The notes: generated from the sequence alone by a model not told the origin. Shown: positions 8,966 to 17,663, numbered from the stretch's first letter. The stretch is DNA of 64,000 nucleotides from JALZUV01 sp963837025 (GCA_963837025.1 CAWILT010000002.1:620001-684000), one strand, 5' to 3'. Made by a program: numbers and translations.

Positions 8966-9433
8966 TTAAGAAGTTAAATCATTTTCCCGAACTAATTTAA
9001 TTTCGATAGATTCATCTTCAAAATTTGTGGGCGTTTTTTTTTGCGCGCTTGAAAAACCAGTAATGAAAGCGCTAATTGCAGATTCAACGACTTCACCCGT
9101 TGCTTTAATTGTTTTTTCCGTTGTAGGGGTGATTGATTCACGCTTAGTCATCAACGCAATTGAAGCACGACGACTCAATAAAATCATACTGTAAGTAATC
9201 ACAATTAAAATAGCACATATTACTCCAAATGAAGCCGCTTGGCTCATTAGATTTAATAAAACAAAATTATATAGGCCAAAGAGTAATGTTAAAACAGTTG
9301 CACTGAGCATTACTGCACTAACCACTGCGTAAATGATCGTTGATTTAATATCACCTAATAGCTCTAATAGGGCAAGCCGACTTGGAATCGACTGCCCTAT
9401 CATAGCAAATAATGTTTTGCGTAGAAAACCCAT
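8966..9433 (-). CDS. Holin-X-like (phage holin family) membrane protein
   Basis: A 155-residue protein with two central membrane helices (about residues 36-58 and 68-87) between a helical N-terminal part and a charged C-terminal tail. The pattern ALLELLGDIKSTIIYAVV, two helices, then a basic stretch, matches the family annotated as phage holin or Actinobacterial Holin-X, which in proteobacteria is usually chromosomal and neighbours DUF883/YqjD genes, as here. It starts one base after the DUF883 stop, so it is in the same operon. No lysis gene or other phage gene is near, so a lytic role is unlikely; an envelope-stress role is inferred from context. Confidence 0.75.
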   Translation of the reverse strand: MGFLRKTLFAMIGQSIPSRLALLELLGDIKSTIIYAVVSAVMLSATVLTLLFGLYNFVLLNLMSQAASFGVICAILIVITYSMILLSRRASIALMTKRESITPTTEKTIKATGEVVESAISAFITGFSSAQKKTPTNFEDESIEIKLVRENDLTS

Positions 9434-9434
9434 C

Positions 9435-9743
9435 TTATTTGTTACGGAAAAGACTAGTTAATAATACACCAGCTGCAAATGCTGTTGCAGCACTAACAAA
9501 TGGACGATCCTGAATTAAATTTTCAGTATATTCTTTACCACGAAGCGCTTGCTCTTGCTTAGTTTCGAAAAACTGACGAGCAGATTTGCCTGCATTGTTA
9601 GCCATCTCAGCGATATCTTCGCGAGAGAAAAGTGATTTGCTTAAACCATTTGGAGCAGAATCTTCAATTTGATCTGCTAACATATTCTTAAGTGAACTGA
9701 TTTCTTTTTTAAGTTGTTTAACTTCTTGTGCTGCTGTTGACAT
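9435..9743 (-). CDS. DUF883 family protein (ElaB/YqjD-like)
   Basis: A 102-residue protein with an N-terminal amphipathic coiled coil (AAQEVKQLKKEISSLKNML), a helical middle part and a C-terminal tail anchor: DRPFVSAATAFAAGVLLTSL followed by FRNK. The R-P-x-x-x-x-x-x-A-x-x-A-G pattern before a short basic end is diagnostic of the DUF883/ElaB/YqjD group. In Escherichia coli these are inner-membrane tail-anchored, ribosome-binding, stationary-phase proteins. A strong AGGAG ribosome site precedes the ATG. It follows the Pmp3 gene by 37 bp and precedes the holin-like gene by one base. Confidence 0.87.
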   Translation of the reverse strand: MSTAAQEVKQLKKEISSLKNMLADQIEDSAPNGLSKSLFSREDIAEMANNAGKSARQFFETKQEQALRGKEYTENLIQDRPFVSAATAFAAGVLLTSLFRNK

Positions 9744-9780
9744 TATAATCTCCTTATTTGTTTATAAATTATTGGTTAAT

Positions 9781-9957
9781 TTAGACTGAAGCCGTTTCGG
9801 GGCGAGTAGCAATAATATATACCGCATGTATAATGCCTGGAACATATCCAAATAATGTTAGTAAAACATTAACCCAAAATTGCGCGCCTAATCCTACTTG
9901 CAAAAATACTCCGAGTGGTGGTAGCAGAATTGCTAAGATAAGTCTTACGATATCCAT
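9781..9957 (-). CDS. YqaE/Pmp3 family membrane protein
   Basis: A 58-residue proteolipid-type protein with two membrane segments: MDIVRLILAILLPPLGVFLQ and FWVNVLLTLFGYVPGIIHAV. The L-P-P-L-G-V-F-L-Q and GY-x-P-G-I-I-H-A-x-Y signatures are those of Pmp3/YqaE, linked to membrane potential and salt or cold stress. The frame is open further upstream, but the start is set at 9957 because an AAAGG ribosome site lies about 9 bases before it and the family begins at this Met; the upstream extension would run into the divergent regulator. It is the first gene of a four-gene envelope-stress operon on this strand. Confidence 0.9.
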   Translation of the reverse strand: MDIVRLILAILLPPLGVFLQVGLGAQFWVNVLLTLFGYVPGIIHAVYIIATRPETASV

Positions 9958-10111
9958 TTTTGATGCCTTTCGATAAAGTTTCGTTTCGTTCCTCTTCATA
10001 ATGTTAAAACAGGTGTAAAAAAGAAATATGCCAAGACAGGTCACATATAAAGGATGCATAAAGGTTAAAAAGATGATTGTGCAAATAAATTTTTCAAGAT
10101 AAACATGCGAC

Positions 10112-10828
10112 ATGAGCCAAGTAAAAAGCACGATTTTAATTGTAGATGACGAACCACAAATTCGCAAATTACTCACTATTACATTAGAAAGCGAAAATTA
10201 TAAAGTCGTTGAATCTGAAGAAGGGGCTATGGCTGTTCGCTTAACTGCTTCCGTAAAACCTGATTTAGTAGTATTAGATTTAGGCTTACCTGACATGGAT
10301 GGCAAAGAGGTAATTGACGGTATCCGTGAATGGTCGCAAGTACCCATCATTGTCTGCTCTGTACGTGACGGCGATAATGAAATTATTGATGCTTTAGGTC
10401 GTGGTGCGAGTGATTATATGACTAAGCCATTTAATCCAGATATCTTGATTGCACGTATCGAAGCCAACCTTCGTAAAGCAGCGACTCAAGAAGCAGGTGA
10501 GCCAGAACTTTGTAATGGTCGTTTACGTATGGACTTAGTGCGCCATGAAGTATTTGTTGATGATGTGAAAAAAGATTTTACCCCTAAAGAATATGAGTTA
10601 CTGCGCTACTTCTTAATTCACCGCGGAAAAATGATAACCCATAAACAGTTATTACGGGATGTATGGGGCCCTGCACATGCGGATGATATGCAATATCTTC
10701 GTGTATATGTAAGCCAGTTACGCGATAAAATTGAGCCTACCCCTAAAGAACCAGCTTATGTAGTTACTGAGCCAGGTATTGGTTATCGAATGGAAGTATT
10801 TGATAATTCAACGGGTCAAAAACGCTAA
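10112..10828 (+). CDS. OmpR-family response regulator, KdpE-like
   Basis: A 238-residue two-domain response regulator. The receiver has the acidic pair D12/D13, the phospho-acceptor D56 in VVLDLGLPD, and K105 in DYMTKPF. The C-terminal winged helix contains FTPKEYELLRYFLIHRGKMI and LRVYVSQLRDKIE, ending GIGYRM, as in KdpE. It is divergent from the Pmp3 operon and convergent with the phospholipase D gene, 2 bp apart at the stops. A KdpD-like kinase lies 2 kb away on the other strand, the likely partner. KdpE normally controls the potassium pump kdpFABC, which is absent from the window, so the target here may be the neighbouring stress genes (inference). Confidence 0.88.
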   Translation: MSQVKSTILIVDDEPQIRKLLTITLESENYKVVESEEGAMAVRLTASVKPDLVVLDLGLPDMDGKEVIDGIREWSQVPIIVCSVRDGDNEIIDALGRGASDYMTKPFNPDILIARIEANLRKAATQEAGEPELCNGRLRMDLVRHEVFVDDVKKDFTPKEYELLRYFLIHRGKMITHKQLLRDVWGPAHADDMQYLRVYVSQLRDKIEPTPKEPAYVVTEPGIGYRMEVFDNSTGQKR

Positions 10829-10830
10829 AT

Positions 10831-11895
10831 TTAGAGATAGCTTCGGAAAGGAAAGAGTAATTTTCCCATTACTTTTTCAATAAAAGAACGTTTTTTCCAG
10901 TCCGTTAAATCGATCTTTTTAGAATCCATTTTTACGTTATCGAGCAGTTTTTTTACATCTTCATAAAAAACTTTGTCAATACCTGCAATCATCGCTTCGC
11001 GGTTATGTTCGATACTTAACCCATCAAAATTACAGCTACCAATAGCTGCCCAGTTATCTACTAGCATTGCTTTTAAATGAATCACTTGTGGCTGATAATA
11101 GTAAACATGGATATTTGATTTTAATAAAGTTCCCGCTAATTCCTTAGCTACGTAATAAGGCGAAGTTTTATCTAGCTTTTGTGAAAGAATAATTTCTACT
11201 TTAACCCCTTGTTGCGCTTTATTAATTAAACAATCTACAAGCCTTTTTGAAGGTGTAAAATAAGGCGTTACGATACTAATTTCTTGTTCACATGCATTCA
11301 ATTGTTCTAATAATTTTTCAGTGAAAAACTGGCGATTGGAATCAGGAGAGTTTGCAAATAACGATAATTCATCTTCCGTTTCAAAATGAGGATGTGAATC
11401 TGTGTCATCATCTGAATTAGAAAATTGTCTCCAACTTTTTTCAAAAATATGAACGATTTGAGGTATTAAATTACCCTCAGTTTTCACCATTGTATCAAAC
11501 CAACTTGTTACTTTATTGGTTAAACATACGCCGCCTATATATGCTTCATTATCGTCAACAATAAGAATTTTACGGTGATCGCGCGGTAGAATTTCATGGG
11601 GTTTAAGCCAATTTACCGGACGATAAATTTCTATCTCCACACCCTCGGTAAGAAGTTTTTGGTGCAACGTTGTATCTAAAAACTCGCGAGCGCCCCATCC
11701 ATCTAAAATTAATTTAACAGAACATCCATCTTTGATTTTTTGTGAGAAAATGTCTGTAAAACGACGACCCGTTTCATCATCAGAAAGGATGAATTCCTCA
11801 ATTTTTATAGATTTTTTTGCATTCTCACATGCGGCTACCATTGCATCTAAAGCAGTAGTTGATGGCGTATAAAAGGTTAAGGATGAATTTACCAT
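10831..11895 (-). CDS. Phospholipase D superfamily protein, cardiolipin synthase-like
   Basis: A 354-residue protein with two H-x-K-x4-D catalytic motifs: HRKILIVDDNEAYIGG (H107, K109, D114) and HLKAMLVDNWAAIGSCNFD (H273, K275, D280). This paired arrangement defines the phospholipase D superfamily and, at this length, the bacterial cardiolipin-synthase group, which joins two phosphatidylglycerols. Unlike ClsA it lacks the two N-terminal membrane helices and resembles the shorter ClsB/C-type enzymes. It starts right after the stop of the upstream glycine-zipper gene, so the two are co-transcribed. The context suggests membrane-lipid remodelling under stress. Confidence 0.9.
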   Translation of the reverse strand: MVNSSLTFYTPSTTALDAMVAACENAKKSIKIEEFILSDDETGRRFTDIFSQKIKDGCSVKLILDGWGAREFLDTTLHQKLLTEGVEIEIYRPVNWLKPHEILPRDHRKILIVDDNEAYIGGVCLTNKVTSWFDTMVKTEGNLIPQIVHIFEKSWRQFSNSDDDTDSHPHFETEDELSLFANSPDSNRQFFTEKLLEQLNACEQEISIVTPYFTPSKRLVDCLINKAQQGVKVEIILSQKLDKTSPYYVAKELAGTLLKSNIHVYYYQPQVIHLKAMLVDNWAAIGSCNFDGLSIEHNREAMIAGIDKVFYEDVKKLLDNVKMDSKKIDLTDWKKRSFIEKVMGKLLFPFRSYL

Positions 11896-12354
11896 CTACT
11901 GTTCTTTTGAACTCACAGAAAAACCTAACCGTTCTAACTCTGCATTTTCTGTCTTAGTTTCAATATGGATTAAAACATCACCTTTTTGGATTTGTTCGAT
12001 AATCGATTCATGCTTTTCTTCAGGCACAAAAATACCATTTAATAAAAGCGCCACACCGGCTGTACCTGCGCCGATTGCACCTAAAGTTGCCGCAATTGGC
12101 CCAGAAGCAACAATTAAAACCCCTGCAGTGACAAATGCAACAGGAGCAAAAACAGCGCCAAATAAACTTAATGTGCCAGTAGGAGCTTTATCCAAATCAT
12201 TATTTGAGTTGCCCATTGAGCCTTCTTCAATTTCAACCCCTTCTGGCGATTGCGTCACATAATTAATATGTTCTTGCGCGATGCCAAGATTATTGATTTG
12301 TTTACGAAGGCTAGGTAAGTGATCTTGTTTTATTGTTTTGTAATAATGATACAT
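11896..12354 (-). CDS. Glycine-zipper membrane protein of unknown function
   Basis: A 152-residue protein. Residues 1-50 look soluble (MYHYYKTIKQDHLPSLRKQI, with QEHINYVTQS), and the centre is a Gly/Ala-rich hydrophobic block (GAVFAPVAFVTAGVLIVASG, then IAATLGAIGAGTAGVALLL) of two membrane hairpins with a glycine-zipper pattern. The C-terminal KGDVLIHIETKT segment resembles the ferredoxin-like strand found in general-stress proteins of the YflT/DUF1269 type, where a residue pair warns of neighbour similarity; I would not go beyond that. An AAGGAT ribosome site precedes the ATG. Its stop abuts the cardiolipin-synthase-like start, so a shared membrane-stress role is plausible. No function is established. 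Confidence 0.72.
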   Translation of the reverse strand: MYHYYKTIKQDHLPSLRKQINNLGIAQEHINYVTQSPEGVEIEEGSMGNSNNDLDKAPTGTLSLFGAVFAPVAFVTAGVLIVASGPIAATLGAIGAGTAGVALLLNGIFVPEEKHESIIEQIQKGDVLIHIETKTENAELERLGFSVSSKEQ

Positions 12355-12418
12355 AGCATAATCCTTAGTTTTATGTGGTTGTAATTAAATGGAATGGTTA
12401 TCAATTTATTTAAAAAGA

Positions 12419-12790
12419 TTAAAGTTCATCTTCGATAATTTCTAATAAATCTTCAACCATAAAGGGCTTGGTGAGATAAGCTGCCGCACCTAACTCTTCT
12501 GCTTTAGCAATGGTATCTGAGCCTTTTCTTACCGTAAGAATAATCACTTTTGGCGGCGCGTCGGGAAATAGGGCTAAAATATCAGGTAACACATCAAGCC
12601 CGTCACGATCAGGCAAACCAAGATCGAGAATAACAATATCAGGCATTGTTTGTTTGCATAATGCCAAACCTGAATTGGCACTTGAGGCTTGATGCACAAG
12701 CGCCCCTTCACCCTCTAATGATAAACGAAGAAAAGTACGTATAGATGACGTGTCATCAATCGTAACAATGGTTGAGTTTTCAAGTATCAT
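12419..12790 (-). CDS. Stand-alone response regulator receiver domain
   Basis: A 123-residue receiver with no output domain. IDDTSSIRTFLRL holds the acidic pair (D12/D13), DIVILDLGLPDRDG the phospho-acceptor D56, and AAYLTKPF the conserved lysine. The sequence around D56 is strikingly like that of the KdpE-like regulator at 10112 (both read ILDLGLPD or VLDLGLPD), so the two may be paralogs. The start codon overlaps the stop of the KdpD-like kinase by 4 bp, which makes this the cognate or secondary phospho-target of that kinase. It may act as a phosphate sink or as a partner-binding switch, as CheY-like single-domain regulators do. Confidence 0.9.
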   Translation of the reverse strand: MILENSTIVTIDDTSSIRTFLRLSLEGEGALVHQASSANSGLALCKQTMPDIVILDLGLPDRDGLDVLPDILALFPDAPPKVIILTVRKGSDTIAKAEELGAAAYLTKPFMVEDLLEIIEDEL

Positions 12791-14793
12791 GCTACTTTAT
12801 CAACCTCTAAATCAGGATTAAATGCTCTGTAGTTAGGGAAATATAATGTGAACATTGCGCCGCCTTCTGCATGGTTTTCAACGGTGATTTTGCCACCTTG
12901 CTTTTCAATTACTGCTTTACATATCGCTAAACCCAAGCCCGTACCAGCAACTTGACTGTCAGATTGTTTTAATCTTTCATATTTATCAAACACCGCTTCA
13001 AATTTATCTTTTGGGATGCCTTCGCCTCTATCTCTAACCGTATAGGTAAAAAATTCGTTTTTAGCTTCACAGGTTACAGTAATCTCGGTTAATGCGGGTG
13101 AGTATTTTGCAGCATTATCAATAATATTTTGTAATAATTGTTCTGTCATCATGACGTCATATTGTACTTCTACCGTGGTTTCAGGCTCAATAATTACTAA
13201 ATCATGACTCTTTAAACGCTGTCGAAGCCTTTTACCCACACGTTTGACCGATTCAACAGGGTTATACCATTGCAAATTAAAGGAAATCTTGCCGCTTTCA
13301 AGTCTAGTCATATCTAAAATATTAGAGATAAAACTATTAAGTCTCTGAGCTTCTTCAAGTGCTGTTTCAGTTAGCTCTATTGCATTTTCATCACTTAATC
13401 GACCTACTTTTAACATACGCTGATAAACGCTAAGCGAACCAATGATGGACGCTAACGGGGTTTTTAAATCATGCGAAACGCTAGATAATAGCATAGCACG
13501 CAATTTTTCACGTTCTTCACTAACACGACTTTCACTCATTAAACGTGTTAGCTCCAAACGTTCAAATATATTTGCAATTTGATCGGCTAATGCCGTTAAC
13601 AATCGTCCAAAGGAAGCATCAAGTTTAAGATGATCATCCGGTTTAATACCTAAAATACCAATTTCTCCGTTTGGGGTAATTAAAGGCTCAAATCTCCATG
13701 AAGCACGTTGAATATTCAGCGTCCCTAAGCCCGAAGTACGAACTTCACGCCAGCTAAATTCAAGCGCTTCTGTATCATTCTTTTCAAGTGAAATATCTTT
13801 AGGATAAATTGAGATTAAATTTTTACGATTCATTAATGAGGGTAAAAAGAATGTTACATCCATATCAAGCAAATTGCGTAACTCAGAATGTATTAAGGGT
13901 AATACCGTTTCTAAATCATTAGCCTGATTGGCAATACGATGTAAGCTATAAAGCGCCTGTGATCGACGTTCTTTACGAATAAGTGCTGTTTTTGAAGCCT
14001 GATTATAGGCACCCATAAATGAAATCATAATCGCTGATAATAAAAATATAGTGATGCTCAACGCACTCGCCGAATTATCCACTCGCAACGTATAAAACGG
14101 TTCAACATAATAATAATTAAGTGCGAAAAAACTTGTAAATGCAGTAACGACACCAGGAATTAAACCAAAGCGCAACGAGCTAATTACGCATGCGATAATA
14201 AAAAATGCGGTAATATTAAATTGTCCGCTTTGCCAGCTAGGTTGCGTTAAAAATGTTCTCACAAGCTCAGAACTTAAATAGGCTGCGAGTACTAATAATA
14301 AACTGTAAAATAAATGTAGAAAGTTAAAAGACGTAACTCTGAGTCGCTCATACCAATGAATATTATAGTGGGTAGCTGCCAGCGGGATAATTTGTACTTC
14401 AACATGGCGTTTCCGTAATCGCCTAGCTAAACGTTCCGCTAAAGAAGTTTGAACCGTGCTCCAAAAATTTTCTTTATCACGTTGGCCAATGATAAGGTGA
14501 GAGATGTTAATATTATTGTTGATAGGATTTTCGATATAGGTTTGTATTCCATCAATAACTTTTAAAGCCTCAATCGTTTTAATCCGCGCACCTAACTCTT
14601 CAGCTTGAGTTAAATAACGTAAAACACGTTCTTGAGCTGTTTTAACTAAATTATAATGATCTGGAGTTTCTACATAGATTACAGCCCAGCGTAAGCCTGT
14701 ATTTTTAGCTTTGTTTGATCCAGCCTTAATTAACGCCATTGATTTAGGATGGTCGTCAATACATACTAAAATAATATTTTCTTTTGGCTGCAT
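12787..14793 (-). CDS. KdpD-like sensor histidine kinase lacking the KdpD N-terminal domain
   Basis: A 668-residue membrane kinase. Residues 1-140 form a universal-stress-protein-like domain (IILVCIDDHPKSMALIKAGS, with HLIIGQRDKENFW). Next come four tightly spaced membrane helices (about residues 165-265) of the DUF4118 type, a GAF-like region, the dimerisation box SSVSHDLKTPLASIIGSL with phospho-acceptor H441, and an ATPase domain with N-box IIDNAAKYSP, DRGEGIP and GTGLGLAICKAV. This is the KdpD architecture without the roughly 230-residue N-terminal KdpD sensor domain. The stand-alone receiver gene overlaps its end by 4 bp. The likely output is that receiver and/or the KdpE-like regulator. 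The signal sensed is unknown; loss of the KdpD domain argues against classical potassium sensing. Confidence 0.9.
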   Translation of the reverse strand: MQPKENIILVCIDDHPKSMALIKAGSNKAKNTGLRWAVIYVETPDHYNLVKTAQERVLRYLTQAEELGARIKTIEALKVIDGIQTYIENPINNNINISHLIIGQRDKENFWSTVQTSLAERLARRLRKRHVEVQIIPLAATHYNIHWYERLRVTSFNFLHLFYSLLLVLAAYLSSELVRTFLTQPSWQSGQFNITAFFIIACVISSLRFGLIPGVVTAFTSFFALNYYYVEPFYTLRVDNSASALSITIFLLSAIMISFMGAYNQASKTALIRKERRSQALYSLHRIANQANDLETVLPLIHSELRNLLDMDVTFFLPSLMNRKNLISIYPKDISLEKNDTEALEFSWREVRTSGLGTLNIQRASWRFEPLITPNGEIGILGIKPDDHLKLDASFGRLLTALADQIANIFERLELTRLMSESRVSEEREKLRAMLLSSVSHDLKTPLASIIGSLSVYQRMLKVGRLSDENAIELTETALEEAQRLNSFISNILDMTRLESGKISFNLQWYNPVESVKRVGKRLRQRLKSHDLVIIEPETTVEVQYDVMMTEQLLQNIIDNAAKYSPALTEITVTCEAKNEFFTYTVRDRGEGIPKDKFEAVFDKYERLKQSDSQVAGTGLGLAICKAVIEKQGGKITVENHAEGGAMFTLYFPNYRAFNPDLEVDKVA

Positions 14794-14841
14794 AGCCTTA
14801 CAACTTTAGTGAGATGGGTATAAAGTTTCTATAAGTAAGAT

Positions 14842-14873
14842 AAGAAAAAGGCGCTTATAGGCGCCTTTTTCTT
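14842..14873 (-). terminator. Rho-independent terminator after dps
   Basis: A perfect 13-bp inverted repeat (arms AAGAAAAAGGCGC and GCGCCTTTTTCTT) around the 6-base loop TTATAG, with the T-rich arm last on either strand. It lies 22 bp after the dps stop and before the kinase gene, so it most likely ends dps transcription. Confidence 0.9.
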
Positions 14874-14894
14874 AATAAGTTAACTCAAAGCTAT

Positions 14895-15398
14895 TTATTC
14901 TAATGTTGAGCGTAACATCCATGCGGCTTCTTCATGGATCGCCATGCGTGCTACCATCATATCAACTGTTACTTCATCTTCTGCTTTTTCAGATACATCC
15001 AACACTTTGCGAGCTTCCTGCGAAGCTAATTCATTGTCGGCTAAAAGATTTTTAATCATCAAATCTGCGGATTCTGGCATAGAGGCATCTTCTTTAATGG
15101 CAGATAATTTGAGATATTCAGCAAAAGTTGCAGGAACAAAATGTCCCAAAGCACGAACACGTTCAGCAACTTCATCACCGGCCGCGTGCAAATCTTCATA
15201 CTGATTCTCAAAAAGTTCGTGTAAGCTAGAAAATTGCTTGCCTGTTACATTCCAGTGATAATTAAGTGTTTTCATATAAAGGGTGTAGGTTGATGCTAAA
15301 AACACCGATAATTGCTTAGCAACTTCGGCTCTTTGTTTTTCTTTAACACCTATATTAACTTCTTTTTCATCTACCACTTTAAGTGTTTTCGTAACCAT
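14895..15398 (-). CDS. dps: Dps-type ferritin, DNA protection during starvation
   Basis: A 167-residue ferritin-like four-helix protein of the Dps/MrgA group, which oxidises and stores iron with hydrogen peroxide and shields DNA. The inter-subunit ferroxidase residues are present: NYHWNVTGKQFSSLHELFE gives the first histidine and downstream acidic residues, and EDLHAAGDEVAERVRALG the D-x-x-A-E-R signature. ADLMIKNLLADNE and the closing AIHEEAAWMLRS segment complete the family pattern. The N-terminal extension is lysine-rich (TKTLKVVDEKEV), as in DNA-binding Dps. It is monocistronic between its own 190-bp upstream region and the terminator at 14842. A ribosome site GAGG precedes the ATG. Confidence 0.95.
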   Translation of the reverse strand: MVTKTLKVVDEKEVNIGVKEKQRAEVAKQLSVFLASTYTLYMKTLNYHWNVTGKQFSSLHELFENQYEDLHAAGDEVAERVRALGHFVPATFAEYLKLSAIKEDASMPESADLMIKNLLADNELASQEARKVLDVSEKAEDEVTVDMMVARMAIHEEAAWMLRSTLE

Positions 15399-15589
15399 AT
15401 TTTTCCTCAGTTCATTATGTGAATAATAGATTTACACATTTACAGCTAAATACAAAATGCGGCAACGTAATCATAATATAAACAGAGCATAAAGATCGTA
15501 AGCATTAAATTGTAATCTATCCTCAAATTAAGACTATCTTTCCTAAAAAGAATGAGCAACACTTCATGACAACTATAAATGAGTAAAAT

Positions 15590-16270
15590 ATGAAACTTTT
15601 AATTGTTGAAGATGATGTGCAAATGCAGCGTTACATTGTAAAAGCTTTACAAGAAGCTGGTCATAATGTGGATGCGGCCAGCGATGGCAAAGAAGGATTA
15701 TTTTTAGCAACATCAGAGAAATATAACGTCATTATTTTAGACCGCATGTTACCTTTGATTGATGGGTTAACTATCTTAAAAACATTGCGCGCTTCGCAAA
15801 ACCATACACCAGTAATTATATTAAGTGCTCTTGGTGATGTTGACGATAAAGTGGAAGGCTTGCGCTCAGGTGGTGATGATTACTTAACCAAACCTTATGC
15901 ATTTGCAGAGCTGCTAGCACGCATTGAACTACTTGCTAAACGCGGTGAGTTTTCAAACTCAAAAGCGGTGACTAAGTTATCTACCAATCAAATTGAAGTC
16001 GATTTATTATCACGCAAAGTTAAAGTAGGTGATGCTACGGTTGATTTGCAAACGCGTGAGTTTAGTCTGCTTGAATATTTGTTGCGTCATAAAGGGCAAA
16101 TTGTAACGCGAACCATGTTGTTAGAAGCCGTTTGGGAATATCATTTTGATCCTCAAACCAATGTTATTGATGTGCATATTAGCCGATTGCGCAAAAAAAT
16201 AAATGATAAAGATGGTTCTATTATTAAAACCGTTCGCGGTGCCGGTTATATCATCGAAGATGCTGCATAA
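15590..16270 (+). CDS. OmpR-family response regulator (QseB/CusR-like)
   Basis: A 226-residue response regulator. The receiver has E7/D8/D9, phospho-acceptor D51 in IILDRMLPL and the lysine in DDYLTKPYAF. The winged-helix output domain includes LQTREFSLLEYLLRHKGQIV, VWEYHFDPQTNVIDVHISRL and the end VRGAGYIIED. The D-P-Q-T-N-V-I-D-V-H-I-S-R-L-R-K-K string is typical of the CusR/PcoR/QseB branch, which often senses metals or envelope signals through the partner kinase. The kinase gene overlaps its end by 11 bp. Divergent from dps across 190 bp. The targets cannot be read from the sequence. Confidence 0.93.
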   Translation: MKLLIVEDDVQMQRYIVKALQEAGHNVDAASDGKEGLFLATSEKYNVIILDRMLPLIDGLTILKTLRASQNHTPVIILSALGDVDDKVEGLRSGGDDYLTKPYAFAELLARIELLAKRGEFSNSKAVTKLSTNQIEVDLLSRKVKVGDATVDLQTREFSLLEYLLRHKGQIVTRTMLLEAVWEYHFDPQTNVIDVHISRLRKKINDKDGSIIKTVRGAGYIIEDAA

Positions 16271-17606
16271 CCGCCGCTACAGTCAAAGTTCAAGCTTTAA
16301 AATGGCGGTGTTATTTACACTGCTCTTAGGTACGGCTGTTATTTTATTAGGTACCTATATGTATCAATTTGGCAAACAAAACTTCTTGCGAGAAACCGAA
16401 GCAGCCATCGATAATGAAATTGCCTATATTGCAAGCCTAGCATCAACTCAGCCCATTAAAAAAACGAAAGAAACAATAGAACAACGATTTGCGCTGGTGG
16501 AGCATCCCATTTATCAATATCGCACAATTAAAGGTCAGATCATTGCAGGAAATATTGATAAAGTCCCACCACATTTAAGGCCGATGAAAGAAGGCGTTTT
16601 AAATTTTACACTAAATCGTAATAATAAGTCAGAGGAATTTGCTGCAAAAATTCATACTTTTTCAGATGGATCAAGTTTGATGATTGCTCGAAATATCGAT
16701 GACATTTTAAATAGCTATAGCCGCTTACAATGGCTATTTGCATGGGTAATTTTATTTTTAGTTATTGTTATTGCAGTCAGCTTTTTTATTAGTCAATTTG
16801 TGGTAAAGCGAATAAATCTCATCAATAATACGGCTCGAAATATTATTACAACGGGTGATGTTAGCCAGCGTATTGCCATTAATACAGGTTGGGATGATCT
16901 GAGTTATTTAGCAGAAACGTTAAATGGTCTACTCGCAAAAATTGAGCAGCTTATGCAGGATCTGCGGGATGTGAGCGATAATATCGCGCATGATTTGCGT
17001 ACTCCATTAACACGTTTACGCAACCAGTTAGAACATGCGCAAAATCGTAAATTAACACGTGAGTGTAAGGGTAAATTATTAAGCGAAGCCGATGAGTTAC
17101 TCGAAACATTCGCTGCGCTTTTGCGCATTAGTAATATTGCCAAAGGAAAGCGCCATCATCCATTTCAGACGTTAAGCTTATCCAATTTATTGAGCGACGT
17201 GATAGAATTATACGAACCTGTAGCTGAAGAAAAAATGATTATTATCAATCATGCAATAGCGTCTAATATAAATTTTACCGGCGATAAAAACTTATTGTTT
17301 CAGCTATTTGCAAATCTTATTGATAACGCCATTAAATTTTCACCTGAAAAAAGTTTGGTTACAGTTACAGCTAACCAAACTCATACTGGCACACAGGTAG
17401 TGGTTAGTGACAAAGGTGTGGGTATTAACCCTCAAGAGCATGATAAAATTTTTAACCGGTTTTATCGCAGTGATAAAAGCCGAACCAGTAAAGGTAATGG
17501 CCTTGGATTGTCGTTGGTGAAAGCAGTCGCTGATATGCATCATGCGAAAATATCGGTTATTGATAATCGTCCTGGCCTTTCAATCATCATACATTTTGTT
17601 TCCTAA
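16260..17606 (+). CDS. HAMP-containing sensor histidine kinase
   Basis: The 448-residue partner of the preceding regulator. The ATG at 16260 is chosen because it overlaps the regulator stop and begins MLHNRRYSQSSSFKMAVLF, a normal cytoplasmic start before the first membrane helix; an ATG at 16203 would add an unrelated stretch read inside the regulator. Layout: TM1 (about 14-36), a periplasmic sensor loop of about 120 residues, TM2 (LFAWVILFLVIVIAVSFFIS), HAMP (NTARNIITTGDVSQRI), the H-box DNIAHDLRTPLTRLRNQLEH, an N-box NLIDNAIKFSPE, DKGVGI and GNGLGLSLVKAVAD. The C-terminus ends with a typical strand. This is a complete two-component pair. Confidence 0.92.
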   Translation: MLHNRRYSQSSSFKMAVLFTLLLGTAVILLGTYMYQFGKQNFLRETEAAIDNEIAYIASLASTQPIKKTKETIEQRFALVEHPIYQYRTIKGQIIAGNIDKVPPHLRPMKEGVLNFTLNRNNKSEEFAAKIHTFSDGSSLMIARNIDDILNSYSRLQWLFAWVILFLVIVIAVSFFISQFVVKRINLINNTARNIITTGDVSQRIAINTGWDDLSYLAETLNGLLAKIEQLMQDLRDVSDNIAHDLRTPLTRLRNQLEHAQNRKLTRECKGKLLSEADELLETFAALLRISNIAKGKRHHPFQTLSLSNLLSDVIELYEPVAEEKMIIINHAIASNINFTGDKNLLFQLFANLIDNAIKFSPEKSLVTVTANQTHTGTQVVVSDKGVGINPQEHDKIFNRFYRSDKSRTSKGNGLGLSLVKAVADMHHAKISVIDNRPGLSIIIHFVS

Positions 17607-17663
17607 CCTATTGTTAATAAAAAAATCAGTGTGTTATAGGTTTGCTAATGCTATGTAATAGCC

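Noticed and set aside
8966..9433. Phage holin as a sign of a prophage
   Set aside because: No lysin, capsid, tail, integrase or repressor gene is near; this family is mostly chromosomal beside DUF883 genes.
9988..9992. GGAAC on the minus strand before the Pmp3 operon, like the -35 of the alphaproteobacterial general stress sigma factor EcfG
   Set aside because: The expected CGTT about 16-17 bases downstream is missing (CGAA at 15 bases instead), so I do not call a promoter.
10112..14793. A complete Kdp potassium-uptake system
   Set aside because: No kdpF, A, B or C gene is in the window and the kinase lacks the KdpD sensor domain.
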